In this document: in pieces, positions 1-6,127 of the stretch
Layout of the letters: each line of letters starts with the position of its first letter
How positions within the stretch are numbered: position 1 is the first letter of the stretch
From: Gammaproteobacteria bacterium
GTDB taxonomy: Bacteria > Pseudomonadota > Gammaproteobacteria > Chromatiales > Chromatiaceae
DNA: 9,070 nucleotides
NCBI GenBank assembly: GCA_013041975.1
Contig: JABDQZ010000236.1
Span: 1 to 9,070 of the forward strand
Direction: 5' to 3'
Notes under the pieces: model-generated
Told to the model about the DNA's origin: nothing
Seen by the model: the letters and a program-made list of their open reading frames with translations, nothing else
Database searches by the model: none
Program-made: the position numbers and the translations under genes

Positions 1-14
1 GTTGATGTCTTCAT
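1..14 (-). CDS. Start of a further gene of the antiporter operon (first codons only)
   Basis: An ATG at 14-12 on the minus strand shares its A with the TGA stop (16-14) of the preceding subunit gene, giving a TGATG junction. Only four codons (M-K-T-S or similar) remain before the window ends. A GGTGA Shine-Dalgarno-like sequence lies seven bases upstream, and the same tight coupling is used throughout the operon, so a real translational start is likely. The product cannot be identified from four residues. By context it is probably another membrane subunit of the same complex, perhaps a further NuoL/MrpD-like channel, but that is inference only. Confidence 0.4.
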
Positions 15-1477
15 CAGCCATTCACCATCTGTTCAACGAGTGCCAGCGGAACACCCGGGAAAAAGAAAATCAACCACGTAGCCGAAGCCGTTATGAGCAA
101 CGCAAGTACAATCGGCAAAGGCGCCTCACCATGCTGTCCATGCGAATGCTGCGGGTCTTCCTGCTTGAAGAAGGCCACGTAGACAATTGGCATGAAATAC
201 GCCGCGTTTAGCAGCGTCGAAATCACTAATGCACCCACTGCGACCCAGTGTTCCGACTGAAAAGCTCCGCCGAGTAAATACCATTTGGAAATAAAACCCG
301 CAAAAGGGGGGGCGCCGATCATCGAAACCGCCCCGACCGCAAATGCCCCCATGGTCCACGGCATGCGCCGGCCAATACCGTTGAGTTCACTAATCTTGGA
401 TTTGTGCGCCGTGACAAACACTGCACCGGCGCAGAAGAACAGGGTAATCTTACCGAAAGCATGCATTGCAATATGTAATCCACTACCAATTGCACCTGCT
501 GCGATTCCGAGCATCGCACCCATAGTAATGTAAGATAACTGGCTAACGGTGGAATACGCTAAACGCGCCTTGAAGTTGTCTTTTTGCAGCGCAATAGCCG
601 AAGCAATGACGATGGTCAATGCGGCAATCATAACCAGCCAGTCGGACACGGCGAGAGCGGCGATGGTGTCTATACCAAAAATATAGACACTGACCTTGAG
701 CACAGTAAAAACACCGGCCTTGACCACGGCTACAGCATGCAAAAGTGCAGATACCGGCGTGGGAGCGACCATGGCTGCTGGCAGCCAGCGGTGAAATGGC
801 ATCAGGGCTGCTTTACCAGTACCGAAGACATAAAGCATCAGCAGTACGCCCAGGATAACCGGGCTGGCATTGTCGTCAAATACGCCACCCTTGGTAAATG
901 TCAGGGTACCGGTAAGGTGCCAGGTCCAGATCATGGCAAGCAGCAGGAAACCAATAGAGGTTCCCATCAACAGGCCAAGATAAATACGACCCGCTTTGCG
1001 AGCTTTATCGTTACCGGCATGGGTGACCAGCGGATAAGTAGATAATGTCAGTATTTCGTAAAAAATAAACAGCGTCAGCATGTTGGCAGACAGTGCAATA
1101 CCCATCACTGCGGCAATGGAAACCGAAAATGCGGCGTAAAAACGTGTCTGGTTTTTTTCCTGGTGGGAGCGCATATAGCCAATGGAATAAACCGTTGTTA
1201 CAGGCCAGAGAAAACTCGCGACCAGCGCAAAGAGCAAGCCCAGTGGTTCCAGGTTGAAGGCCAATGTTAATCCAGGCAGAGGCTCGGCCAGTACCAGCGT
1301 GGTACTGGAGTCCCATGAAACAATGGTGCTCAACGAGGCAACCATCCAGAACAGCACAAGACCGGCGATTATGGTGACAGACTCACGGATATTCGGTGAC
1401 TTTCCGGTGGCAACGATTCCCACGGTTGCCAGCAAAGGTACCAGCGGTATCCATGTGAGAAGTTGAAGCTCGTTCAC
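14..1477 (-). CDS. NuoL/MrpA-N/MrpD-like proton-translocating antiporter subunit
   Basis: 487-residue polytopic inner-membrane protein of the proton_antipo_M family (MrpA N-domain, MrpD, NuoL/M/N). These subunits form the ion or proton channel of Mrp antiporters and complex I-like machines. Family hallmarks are visible. A TM5 glutamate (E141 in FIFYEIL) and a TM7 lysine (K222 in GTGKAALMPFHRWLP) are followed by an APTPVSALLHA segment (238-248) with H247 and K253, and by a late channel lysine (K343 in HAFGKITLFF). The APTPVSALLHA...VKAG segment is more like NuoL or the MrpA N-terminus than MrpD, which has no His there. The length fits MrpD and lacks the long C-terminal extension of full MrpA. 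The start is GTG, overlapping the upstream stop by four bases (GTGA), with a strong GGAGG six bases upstream. A His-rich loop (HSHGQH, about 444-449) lies before the last helix. It is probably the separate NuoL-like partner of the complex; a second MrpD-type subunit is the alternative. Confidence 0.88.
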   Translation of the reverse strand: MNELQLLTWIPLVPLLATVGIVATGKSPNIRESVTIIAGLVLFWMVASLSTIVSWDSSTTLVLAEPLPGLTLAFNLEPLGLLFALVASFLWPVTTVYSIGYMRSHQEKNQTRFYAAFSVSIAAVMGIALSANMLTLFIFYEILTLSTYPLVTHAGNDKARKAGRIYLGLLMGTSIGFLLLAMIWTWHLTGTLTFTKGGVFDDNASPVILGVLLMLYVFGTGKAALMPFHRWLPAAMVAPTPVSALLHAVAVVKAGVFTVLKVSVYIFGIDTIAALAVSDWLVMIAALTIVIASAIALQKDNFKARLAYSTVSQLSYITMGAMLGIAAGAIGSGLHIAMHAFGKITLFFCAGAVFVTAHKSKISELNGIGRRMPWTMGAFAVGAVSMIGAPPFAGFISKWYLLGGAFQSEHWVAVGALVISTLLNAAYFMPIVYVAFFKQEDPQHSHGQHGEAPLPIVLALLITASATWLIFFFPGVPLALVEQMVNG

Positions 1478-2955
1478 CCGCCACCTCCGGTCAATGCAGA
1501 TGTTGCCTGGGTAGCAAGTCCGACGGTGAGATCGGTATGAATGCCAAAATAGAAGTTAGCAATCACAAGAATCCATAACGGGGCTAGCATGGAAAGCGGG
1601 GCTTCACGAATAGTGCGCGTGTCATCAGGCTCGCCGAAATAGGCAGCTTCAACCAGTTTCCAGACATAAATGACAGCCAGAAAGGATCCAAACAATACCA
1701 GCAGAGCGACAGGCCAGAGGTTTTGTTCAAGGGTAGCCAGCACCAGGTACCATTTACTGATGAAGCCCACAGAAGGTGGAATGCCTATCAGGCTAAGACC
1801 GCCAGCTACAATACCTGCCATGGTGAATGGCATCTGCCGGCCCAGGCCGGAAAAGTCCTTGAGGGTGGTTGAGCCGATGCGATAAGCCACAGCTCCCAGG
1901 GCAATGAACAAAGCCCCTTTCATCAGAGCATGATTGAACAGGTGAAGGATAGTTGAAGTAATGCCGGTGGCATTGGCAAGTCCAACGCCCAGAACCATGT
2001 AGCCAATTTGCGCAACACTCGAATAGGCAAACAAACGTTTGATATCACGCTGATAGACTGCTACCAGCGAGGCGGAAAGCATGCCAATGAGCCCCAGAAC
2101 CAGCAGCAGGTTGTCCAGCGGCATAAGGCCCAGTGAAAAATCAATACCAAATATTACAAGAATGGCTCGCAGTAACAGATAGATCGCAACCTTGGTAGCC
2201 GTCGCCGCCAAAAAAGCACTGACCATTGATGGCGCATAGGCGTAAGCATTAGGTAGCCACAAATGCAAAGGAAAAAGTGCCAGTTTCAGGCCAATACCCA
2301 CAGTGAGGAAGGCAAAACCTGCTCTTACTGTACGAGTGTCAGCGACTTCAGGCAGGCGTTCCGCCAGATCAAGCATGTTGAGTGTTCCCGTCATCATATA
2401 TAGGGAGCCGATGCCAATCAGGATAAACGTAGCACCAATTGTGCCCATTACCAGATATGTGAAAGAGGCGTTCAGGGCTCGCCGGTCTTTGCCCATGCTG
2501 ATCAAGGCGTAGGTGGCAAGTGAGGATATTTCTAGAAAAACGAAAACATTGAATGCATCACCGGTAGCCACAATACCGGCCAGGCCGGCAAATGCCAGCA
2601 TGAAGGCCGCATAAAAATAGGCAATGCGTTGTTCTGGGATTTCTTTTTGCACACTTTCCTTGGCAAAAATCAGCACGAGTGCTGCCATGGCAGTGACAAT
2701 CAGGAGTACATAGGAAGCGAGAACATCAATTCGATATTCAATGCCCCACGGAGGTTCCCAGCCACCCAGCCAGTAACTGATCGGTCCCTGTGCTGAAACC
2801 TGCATAACCAGGGATATTGCTGCTGCAAAGCTCACCCATGATGAAGCAAGTGCAGCGAACCAGGCCAGCCGGGGGTGATCCAGCAGAACACATAACGGGG
2901 CGGTCATCAGCGGAATGATAACGACCAGAATAGGTAGGTGCTCTGTTAAGTTCAC
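1474..2955 (-). CDS. mrpD: Na+/H+ (cation/proton) antiporter subunit D
   Basis: 493-residue polytopic membrane protein, the NuoN/NuoM-like channel subunit of a Mrp antiporter. Key charged positions of the family are present: E142 in TM5 (FVFLEISSLATYAL), K224 in TM7 (GLKLALFPLHLWLP), K255 in the broken-helix region (ATATKVAIYLLLR), and H341/K346 in HALMKGALF. The YAPSMVSAFLA segment, with no His, is MrpD-like and separates this protein from the NuoL-like neighbour. About 14 transmembrane segments are expected from the hydrophobic blocks. The length is normal for MrpD. Translation starts at GTG in a four-base GTGA overlap with mrpC, with GGAG ten bases upstream, and the stop overlaps the next gene in the same way. 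Identity as a MrpD-class subunit is secure. The transported ion (Na+, K+ or only H+) cannot be read from the sequence. Confidence 0.92.
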   Translation of the reverse strand: MNLTEHLPILVVIIPLMTAPLCVLLDHPRLAWFAALASSWVSFAAAISLVMQVSAQGPISYWLGGWEPPWGIEYRIDVLASYVLLIVTAMAALVLIFAKESVQKEIPEQRIAYFYAAFMLAFAGLAGIVATGDAFNVFVFLEISSLATYALISMGKDRRALNASFTYLVMGTIGATFILIGIGSLYMMTGTLNMLDLAERLPEVADTRTVRAGFAFLTVGIGLKLALFPLHLWLPNAYAYAPSMVSAFLAATATKVAIYLLLRAILVIFGIDFSLGLMPLDNLLLVLGLIGMLSASLVAVYQRDIKRLFAYSSVAQIGYMVLGVGLANATGITSTILHLFNHALMKGALFIALGAVAYRIGSTTLKDFSGLGRQMPFTMAGIVAGGLSLIGIPPSVGFISKWYLVLATLEQNLWPVALLVLFGSFLAVIYVWKLVEAAYFGEPDDTRTIREAPLSMLAPLWILVIANFYFGIHTDLTVGLATQATSALTGGGG

Positions 2956-3356
2956 CCGTTCTTTTCTCCGTTTGAGAAGGAAGAGGGATCTTCTGTGGTT
3001 TCGTCATCAATGAGATCCTGTTCATGGATTTCATCTTCCTCGATAGTTCCATAAGCTTCGTGGATGCGTACCACCAGTGCCAGTCCGACCGAGATGGTAG
3101 CAACGCCCACGACGATGGCAGTAAGAATCAATACATGTGGCAATGGGTTGGAGTAAACAGTGATACCCTCGACAAGAATGGGTGCTTCACCGCCACTGAT
3201 TTTGCCCATGGAAATATAGAAGATGAATACCGAGGTCTGGAACAGGGACAGTCCCACCAGTTTTTTTACCAGGTTTCCCTGGGATATGACAACATAAAAA
3301 CCTGCCATCATCAGGAAAACAACTATCCAGTAATTATATAGGCCGGGGTCTATCAT
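2952..3356 (-). CDS. mrpC: Na+/H+ antiporter subunit C (NuoK-like)
   Basis: 134-residue, three-helix membrane protein homologous to NuoK of complex I and MbhG of membrane-bound hydrogenase; a structural part of the ion path next to the MrpD channel. Diagnostic segments are the GLSLFQTSVFIFYI helix (about 35-48) and the NPLPHVLILTAIVVGVA block (about 70-86), typical of MrpC. The last 35 or so residues form an acidic, hydrophilic tail (EEDE, DDETTED) that should lie in the cytoplasm and is somewhat longer than in the shortest family members. The ATG start sits in an ATGA overlap with the upstream fused subunit. It is preceded by a very good GGAGG eight bases away, so the start is well supported. 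Confidence in the family is high. Confidence 0.92.
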   Translation of the reverse strand: MIDPGLYNYWIVVFLMMAGFYVVISQGNLVKKLVGLSLFQTSVFIFYISMGKISGGEAPILVEGITVYSNPLPHVLILTAIVVGVATISVGLALVVRIHEAYGTIEEDEIHEQDLIDDETTEDPSSFSNGEKNG

Positions 3357-4285
3357 GATTGACGCCTCCGGTTTGCCAGGACGTAAAAAATTAACAGAAT
3401 GACGGAAAATACGGTGATACCTACCCCGAGCTCAACCAGTAATACTCCAAGGTGCTGTCCATGTACCGGGTCATGTGCAAGTGCTGAATAATCCAGAAAT
3501 GGTTTATTGTTCAGCAGAGAAATCACCCCTACACCACCGTAAATGAGGACGCCGAGGGCTGCCAGGCGTGGCAGCCAGTGTGCAGGCACAACCTTGCGTA
3601 CCTCTTTCTCGCCAAATGCCAGGTCATAGAGGATAAAACCCGTCGCAAAAATCACTCCGGCCTGGAAACCACCGCCGGCACCAAAATCACCGTGGAACTG
3701 GACATACAGGCCGTACAGCAAAATCAGGGGAATGAGCAGTTTGACGACCACTTTTAAAACAATTTCGTCTTCAATTGTGTTGAGTTCAGGGCGTGGTTTA
3801 TGGGGTTTCTGGACGCCCAGTAACAGCATCACACCTAAACCGGCGGTAAAGATCACGAAAGTTTCACCAAAAGTATCATAACCACGGTAACTGGCTAATA
3901 CTGCCGTAACCATGTTGGGCATGCCAACCTCAGTAGGCCCTTTTTGAATGTACCTCGGTGCTACATGCTGATGAACCGGAGCGGAGGGGTCGCCGTATAA
4001 TGGAGCATCAAGGGTCGAATATACCAGTACTGCACCGGTAATGATCACCACCAGAAGTGGTAGAAAAGAACTGTGTCTGGGTGCCGCTTCCCAGCGACTT
4101 GTGAGGTACAGGCTGGATAACATCAAAACGGTTGTGACACCTGCACCTACAGCCGCCTCGGTAAAGGCCACGTCTACAGCATCGAGGTCCATGAATAAAA
4201 CGGCGGTGAGAAAACTGTAAATACCAAACAGGATAACAATGGCAAAAAGATCACGCAGGCGGATTATCGCTATGGCGATCATCAC
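3353..4285 (-). CDS. mrpB: Fused antiporter subunit: DUF4040 (MrpA C-terminus) + MbhE-like + MnhB/MrpB
   Basis: 310-residue membrane protein joining three modules that are separate genes (mbhD, mbhE, mbhF) in archaeal MBH and are split between MrpA and MrpB in Bacillus. Residues 1-65 are a DUF4040 module with the signature DAVDVAFTEAAVGAG (35-49, conserved E43). Residues about 75-160 resemble the last part of MrpA/MbhE, with the YRGYDTFGET motif (E141). Residues about 170-305 are an MnhB domain with the FGAGGGFQAG motif (201-210). It should form part of the lateral ion path joining the E/F/G and C/D subunits. The coordinates use the GTG at 4285 (ATG at 4282 is next), but this start has no Shine-Dalgarno and cuts the first helix in half. 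The open frame continues upstream as IDIILLGFL, and a CTG at 4315 would form a CTGA overlap with mrpG and give 320 residues. Domain calls are firm; the start is uncertain. Confidence 0.88.
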   Translation of the reverse strand: MMIAIAIIRLRDLFAIVILFGIYSFLTAVLFMDLDAVDVAFTEAAVGAGVTTVLMLSSLYLTSRWEAAPRHSSFLPLLVVIITGAVLVYSTLDAPLYGDPSAPVHQHVAPRYIQKGPTEVGMPNMVTAVLASYRGYDTFGETFVIFTAGLGVMLLLGVQKPHKPRPELNTIEDEIVLKVVVKLLIPLILLYGLYVQFHGDFGAGGGFQAGVIFATGFILYDLAFGEKEVRKVVPAHWLPRLAALGVLIYGGVGVISLLNNKPFLDYSALAHDPVHGQHLGVLLVELGVGITVFSVILLIFYVLANRRRQS

Positions 4286-4311
4286 CAGAAAACCGAGCAG
4301 GATAATGTCAA

Positions 4312-4659
4312 TCAGGTTTTCGATGATTCATCTCCTGCATCATTGCTTCGATCAGTCTGTTTTACTAAAGGGCGCAAGCCGCCATGCAATGCCGCTTTGG
4401 CCATGGCATGGGTGGCTGTGGGGTTGGTAGCCAGCACAAATATCAGGATCATCAATACCTTAAGCGTGTCCAGAGACCAGTCCATATGCAGCATCAGTCC
4501 AACCAGAAGCAAGGGTGTGGCGAGGGTTTCTGTGACTCCGGCAGCATGCACACGAGTAAAAAAATCAGGAAAGCGCAACAGGCCGATACCACCTGTGATA
4601 CAAAGAAAACCTCCAGCGAAAAGGAAAATATCACCGACCCATTTGAGGACTTCACTCAT
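4312..4659 (-). CDS. mrpG: Na+/H+ antiporter subunit G
   Basis: 115-residue MnhG/PhaG-family membrane protein with three predicted helices, a small accessory subunit of the Mrp complex. Family signatures are the GGIGLLRFPDFFTRVHAAGV block (positions 23-42) followed by TETLATPLLLVGL, and NPTATHAMAKAAL (79-91). A hydrophilic tail follows the last helix and ends in DESSKT. The ATG start overlaps the mrpF stop in an ATGA junction, with a GAGG somewhat far upstream (about 13 bases), so translation probably relies on coupling. The stop at 4314-4312 lies inside the open frame of the next subunit, which bears on where that gene begins. Identity is clear from the motifs and from the E-F-G order. Confidence 0.93.
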   Translation of the reverse strand: MSEVLKWVGDIFLFAGGFLCITGGIGLLRFPDFFTRVHAAGVTETLATPLLLVGLMLHMDWSLDTLKVLMILIFVLATNPTATHAMAKAALHGGLRPLVKQTDRSNDAGDESSKT

Positions 4660-4940
4660 GATGGGTTGTTTTCCTCTTCATCGGGTTCTATAGCTGCACT
4701 GGCTTCAAAGAAGCGCATAATTGCAATGGTGCCGACAAAATTGACCATGGCATAGAGCAGGGCAACATCGAGAAAACTATGCCAGGATAAAAGATGACCG
4801 GCCAGTGCAATCAAAAGAACCGTCTTGGTACCAAACGAATTGGCCGCCAGCATGCGGTCATACTCAGTTGGCCCGATAAATGCCCGGGTCAGGGTCAGCG
4901 TCATGGTAACCAAAAGCGCAATAATCGCTGCTGTCAACAT
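4656..4940 (-). CDS. mrpF: Na+/H+ antiporter subunit F
   Basis: 94-residue MnhF/PhaF-family protein with three transmembrane helices. The family pattern is intact: R19 and GPTEYDRMLAANSFGT (23-38) with the conserved aspartate D28, then FLDVALLYAMVNFVG (56-70) with D58 in the third helix. These conserved acids are thought to take part in ion passage at the E/F/G end of the complex. A short acidic tail (EPDEEENN) ends the protein. The ATG follows the mrpE stop (TAG, 4947-4945) by four bases, with a TAGGATA Shine-Dalgarno-like stretch overlapping that stop, so the gene is coupled to mrpE. Length is typical of the family. Confidence 0.93.
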   Translation of the reverse strand: MLTAAIIALLVTMTLTLTRAFIGPTEYDRMLAANSFGTKTVLLIALAGHLLSWHSFLDVALLYAMVNFVGTIAIMRFFEASAAIEPDEEENNPS

Positions 4941-4944
4941 TATC

Positions 4945-5412
4945 CTAAAGCCCTATATCCATGATCCGGCGCTGCATTTCGCCCTCGCGTAGAGATTGCA
5001 TGCCTTCAGGTGTCAGATTATGAATCAGGAAATGCCCCTCTTTCACATCGGTGGTCAAGGTGCCCGGTGTGAGCGTGATGGAATTGGCATAAATGGTTTT
5101 TTCCAGGTGGCTGCTTACCTTGATATCCAGTTTTTCCCAGCAGGGTTGTATAGGTAACTTTGGATCCCAGATGCGACGAGCTACATCAATATTGGAGATA
5201 ACGACCTGTCCAAGCAGCCAGCCGATGTAATGCATCAGCTTGAAGCAGATGCGTATAGCGATAGGTTCTGCATCTACCTTATCCATGCGTCTGAGTAACC
5301 AGACGAGAATCAGGGCAGAAACTCCTCCAAGCGAGAGCAGCAGGGGGAGAAAGTAACCTGATAACAACAGCCAGAAGGCATATAAGCTAATAAGTAAAAA
5401 TAAGTAGTGCAC
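4945..5412 (-). CDS. mrpE: Na+/H+ antiporter subunit E
   Basis: MnhE/MrpE-family protein, first gene of the operon. An N-terminal hydrophobic pair of helices (HYLFLLISLYAFWLL then FLPLLLSLGG) is followed by a cytoplasmic domain with the family motifs SNIDVARRIWDPKLPIQP and YANSITLTPGTLTTDV. MrpE is needed for assembly or activity of Mrp complexes in other bacteria. The open frame extends upstream to an ATG at 5547 (200 residues), but the extra 45 residues have no MrpE character, no Shine-Dalgarno precedes that ATG, and a candidate promoter lies inside this extension. I therefore prefer the GTG at 5412 (155 residues, M-HYLFLL), which has GGTGA five bases upstream. GTG at 5421 is a second choice. 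Family identity is secure and the start is moderately so. Confidence 0.88.
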   Translation of the reverse strand: MHYLFLLISLYAFWLLLSGYFLPLLLSLGGVSALILVWLLRRMDKVDAEPIAIRICFKLMHYIGWLLGQVVISNIDVARRIWDPKLPIQPCWEKLDIKVSSHLEKTIYANSITLTPGTLTTDVKEGHFLIHNLTPEGMQSLREGEMQRRIMDIGL

Positions 5413-5468
5413 TTGATTCACCAATTCAATGTCTGGTAATGATCGGCCAAGGCTTAATGAGTTTTGGA

Positions 5469-5498
5469 AATATAGCAATTTTTGGTGAGTAAGTGTAA
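5469..5498 (-). promoter_or_regulatory. Candidate sigma-70 promoter of the mrp operon
   Basis: Read on the minus strand, a TTACAC -35 element (5498-5493) is followed after 18 bases by a TATATT -10 element (5474-5469). Transcription would start near 5462, about 50 bases upstream of the preferred GTG start of mrpE and downstream of the ATG at 5547. This is a by-eye consensus match and is unproven. Confidence 0.35.
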
Positions 5499-5540
5499 TA
5501 GAAGTTGTTAAACTTGAACGCAGCTGAATAACTTGGGTGC

Positions 5541-5569
5541 CTGACATGAAAAGCCAGAATTGCTAATAT
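5541..5569 (+). promoter_or_regulatory. Candidate extended -10 promoter of the rhodanese gene
   Basis: CTGACA (5541-5546, five of six consensus -35 bases) is followed by a 17-base spacer and TAATAT (5564-5569). A TGC immediately precedes the -10, as in extended -10 promoters. The expected start of transcription is near 5576, about 30 bases before the ATG. It lies back to back with the candidate mrp promoter, so this intergenic region may control both directions. Confidence 0.45.
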
Positions 5570-5606
5570 TTCGGCCATAACATCCAGTTACCACACAGGT
5601 CTTACC

Positions 5607-6077
5607 ATGCAAAAACTTGTTGATTTGCTCGCTGATCGTCTGAAGTCAGTAAACGAAATAATGCCCTGGGACATGCAGGAAATGATGGAAAATGACCCGG
5701 ATGTGCTGGTACTGGATGTTCGCGAACGTGATGAATTCGATACCATGCACATTGAGGGAAGTCTTAATGTGCCACGCGGTATCGTGGAGTCTGCCTGTGA
5801 ATGGGGGTACGAAGAGACTGAACCGGAATTGGCAGAAGCCCGCGAGCGCACCGTGATCGTTGTCTGTCGTTCGGGATATCGCAGTATTCTGACGGGATTC
5901 AACCTGCAGTTGTTGGGATTTAACAAGGTGTATTCACTGACAACCGGTTTGCGTGGGTACAATGATTACGAGCTACCCTTTGTAGACATTGAAGAGAAGC
6001 CTGTCGGCATCGAAGTGGCAGATGCTTTTTTTGCCAACAAGTTATTGCCTTTTCAATTGGGCCCCTCGGCGACTTGA
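5607..6077 (+). CDS. Single-domain rhodanese-like sulfurtransferase
   Basis: 156-residue soluble protein with one rhodanese domain and no signal peptide or membrane helix. Visible landmarks are the CH2A-like LDVRERDEFDTMHIEG segment (36-51), NVPRG (54-58), and the active-site loop VVCRSGYRS with the catalytic cysteine C87, positioned to carry a persulfide. The GFNKVYSLTTGLRGY stretch (104-118) matches the usual end of the fold. An N-terminal helix of about 20 residues and a C-terminal tail of about 30 residues extend beyond the core. The ATG has AGGT six bases upstream. The gene is divergent from the mrp operon and convergent with the CPA1 antiporter gene, so it is probably a one-gene transcript. 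Activity as a sulfur carrier or transferase is likely because the cysteine is present. The sulfur donor and acceptor are unknown, and a link to ion transport is not shown. Confidence 0.9.
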   Translation: MQKLVDLLADRLKSVNEIMPWDMQEMMENDPDVLVLDVRERDEFDTMHIEGSLNVPRGIVESACEWGYEETEPELAEARERTVIVVCRSGYRSILTGFNLQLLGFNKVYSLTTGLRGYNDYELPFVDIEEKPVGIEVADAFFANKLLPFQLGPSAT

Positions 6078-6092
6078 ACATCGGGCCTGCCA

Positions 6093-6127
6093 CTGATGAA
6101 ACAATTTGGGTTTAGCGTCAGGTTTTT
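6093..6127 (+). terminator. Candidate intrinsic terminator after the rhodanese gene
   Basis: CTGATG (6093-6098) pairs with CGTCAG (6116-6121), including one T-G wobble. AAAC (6099-6102) pairs with GTTT (6110-6113), leaving a seven-base loop and a two-base bulge (AG) on the 3' side. A run of five T follows at 6123-6127. It begins 16 bases after the rhodanese stop and overlaps the final codons of the convergent CPA1 gene. The stem is not GC-rich, so efficiency is uncertain. There is no T run on the opposite strand, so it should act only for the plus-strand transcript. Confidence 0.45.

Noticed and set aside
584..1045. Plus-strand open frame of 153 codons
   Set aside because: It lies wholly within the NuoL-like subunit gene on the other strand and has a low-complexity polar composition with no domain; it is an antisense shadow.
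4343..4755. Overlapping plus-strand frames of 116 and 123 codons
   Set aside because: Both are opposite mrpG and mrpF, which have clear family motifs; the antisense translations show none.
5422..5547. N-terminal extension of mrpE from the ATG at 5547
   Set aside because: It has no Shine-Dalgarno and no MrpE-like sequence, and it contains a candidate promoter; an internal GTG gives the usual MrpE length.
14..5547. Respiratory complex I (nuo) operon
   Set aside because: NuoK/L/N-like subunits are present, but MrpE, MrpF, MrpG and MnhB are antiporter-specific and no NuoA, NuoH or NuoJ-type gene is seen.
1..5547. Membrane-bound hydrogenase locus
   Set aside because: The subunit order resembles its antiporter module, but no hydrogenase or NuoB/C/D/H/I-like gene is in the window; only the order is noted.
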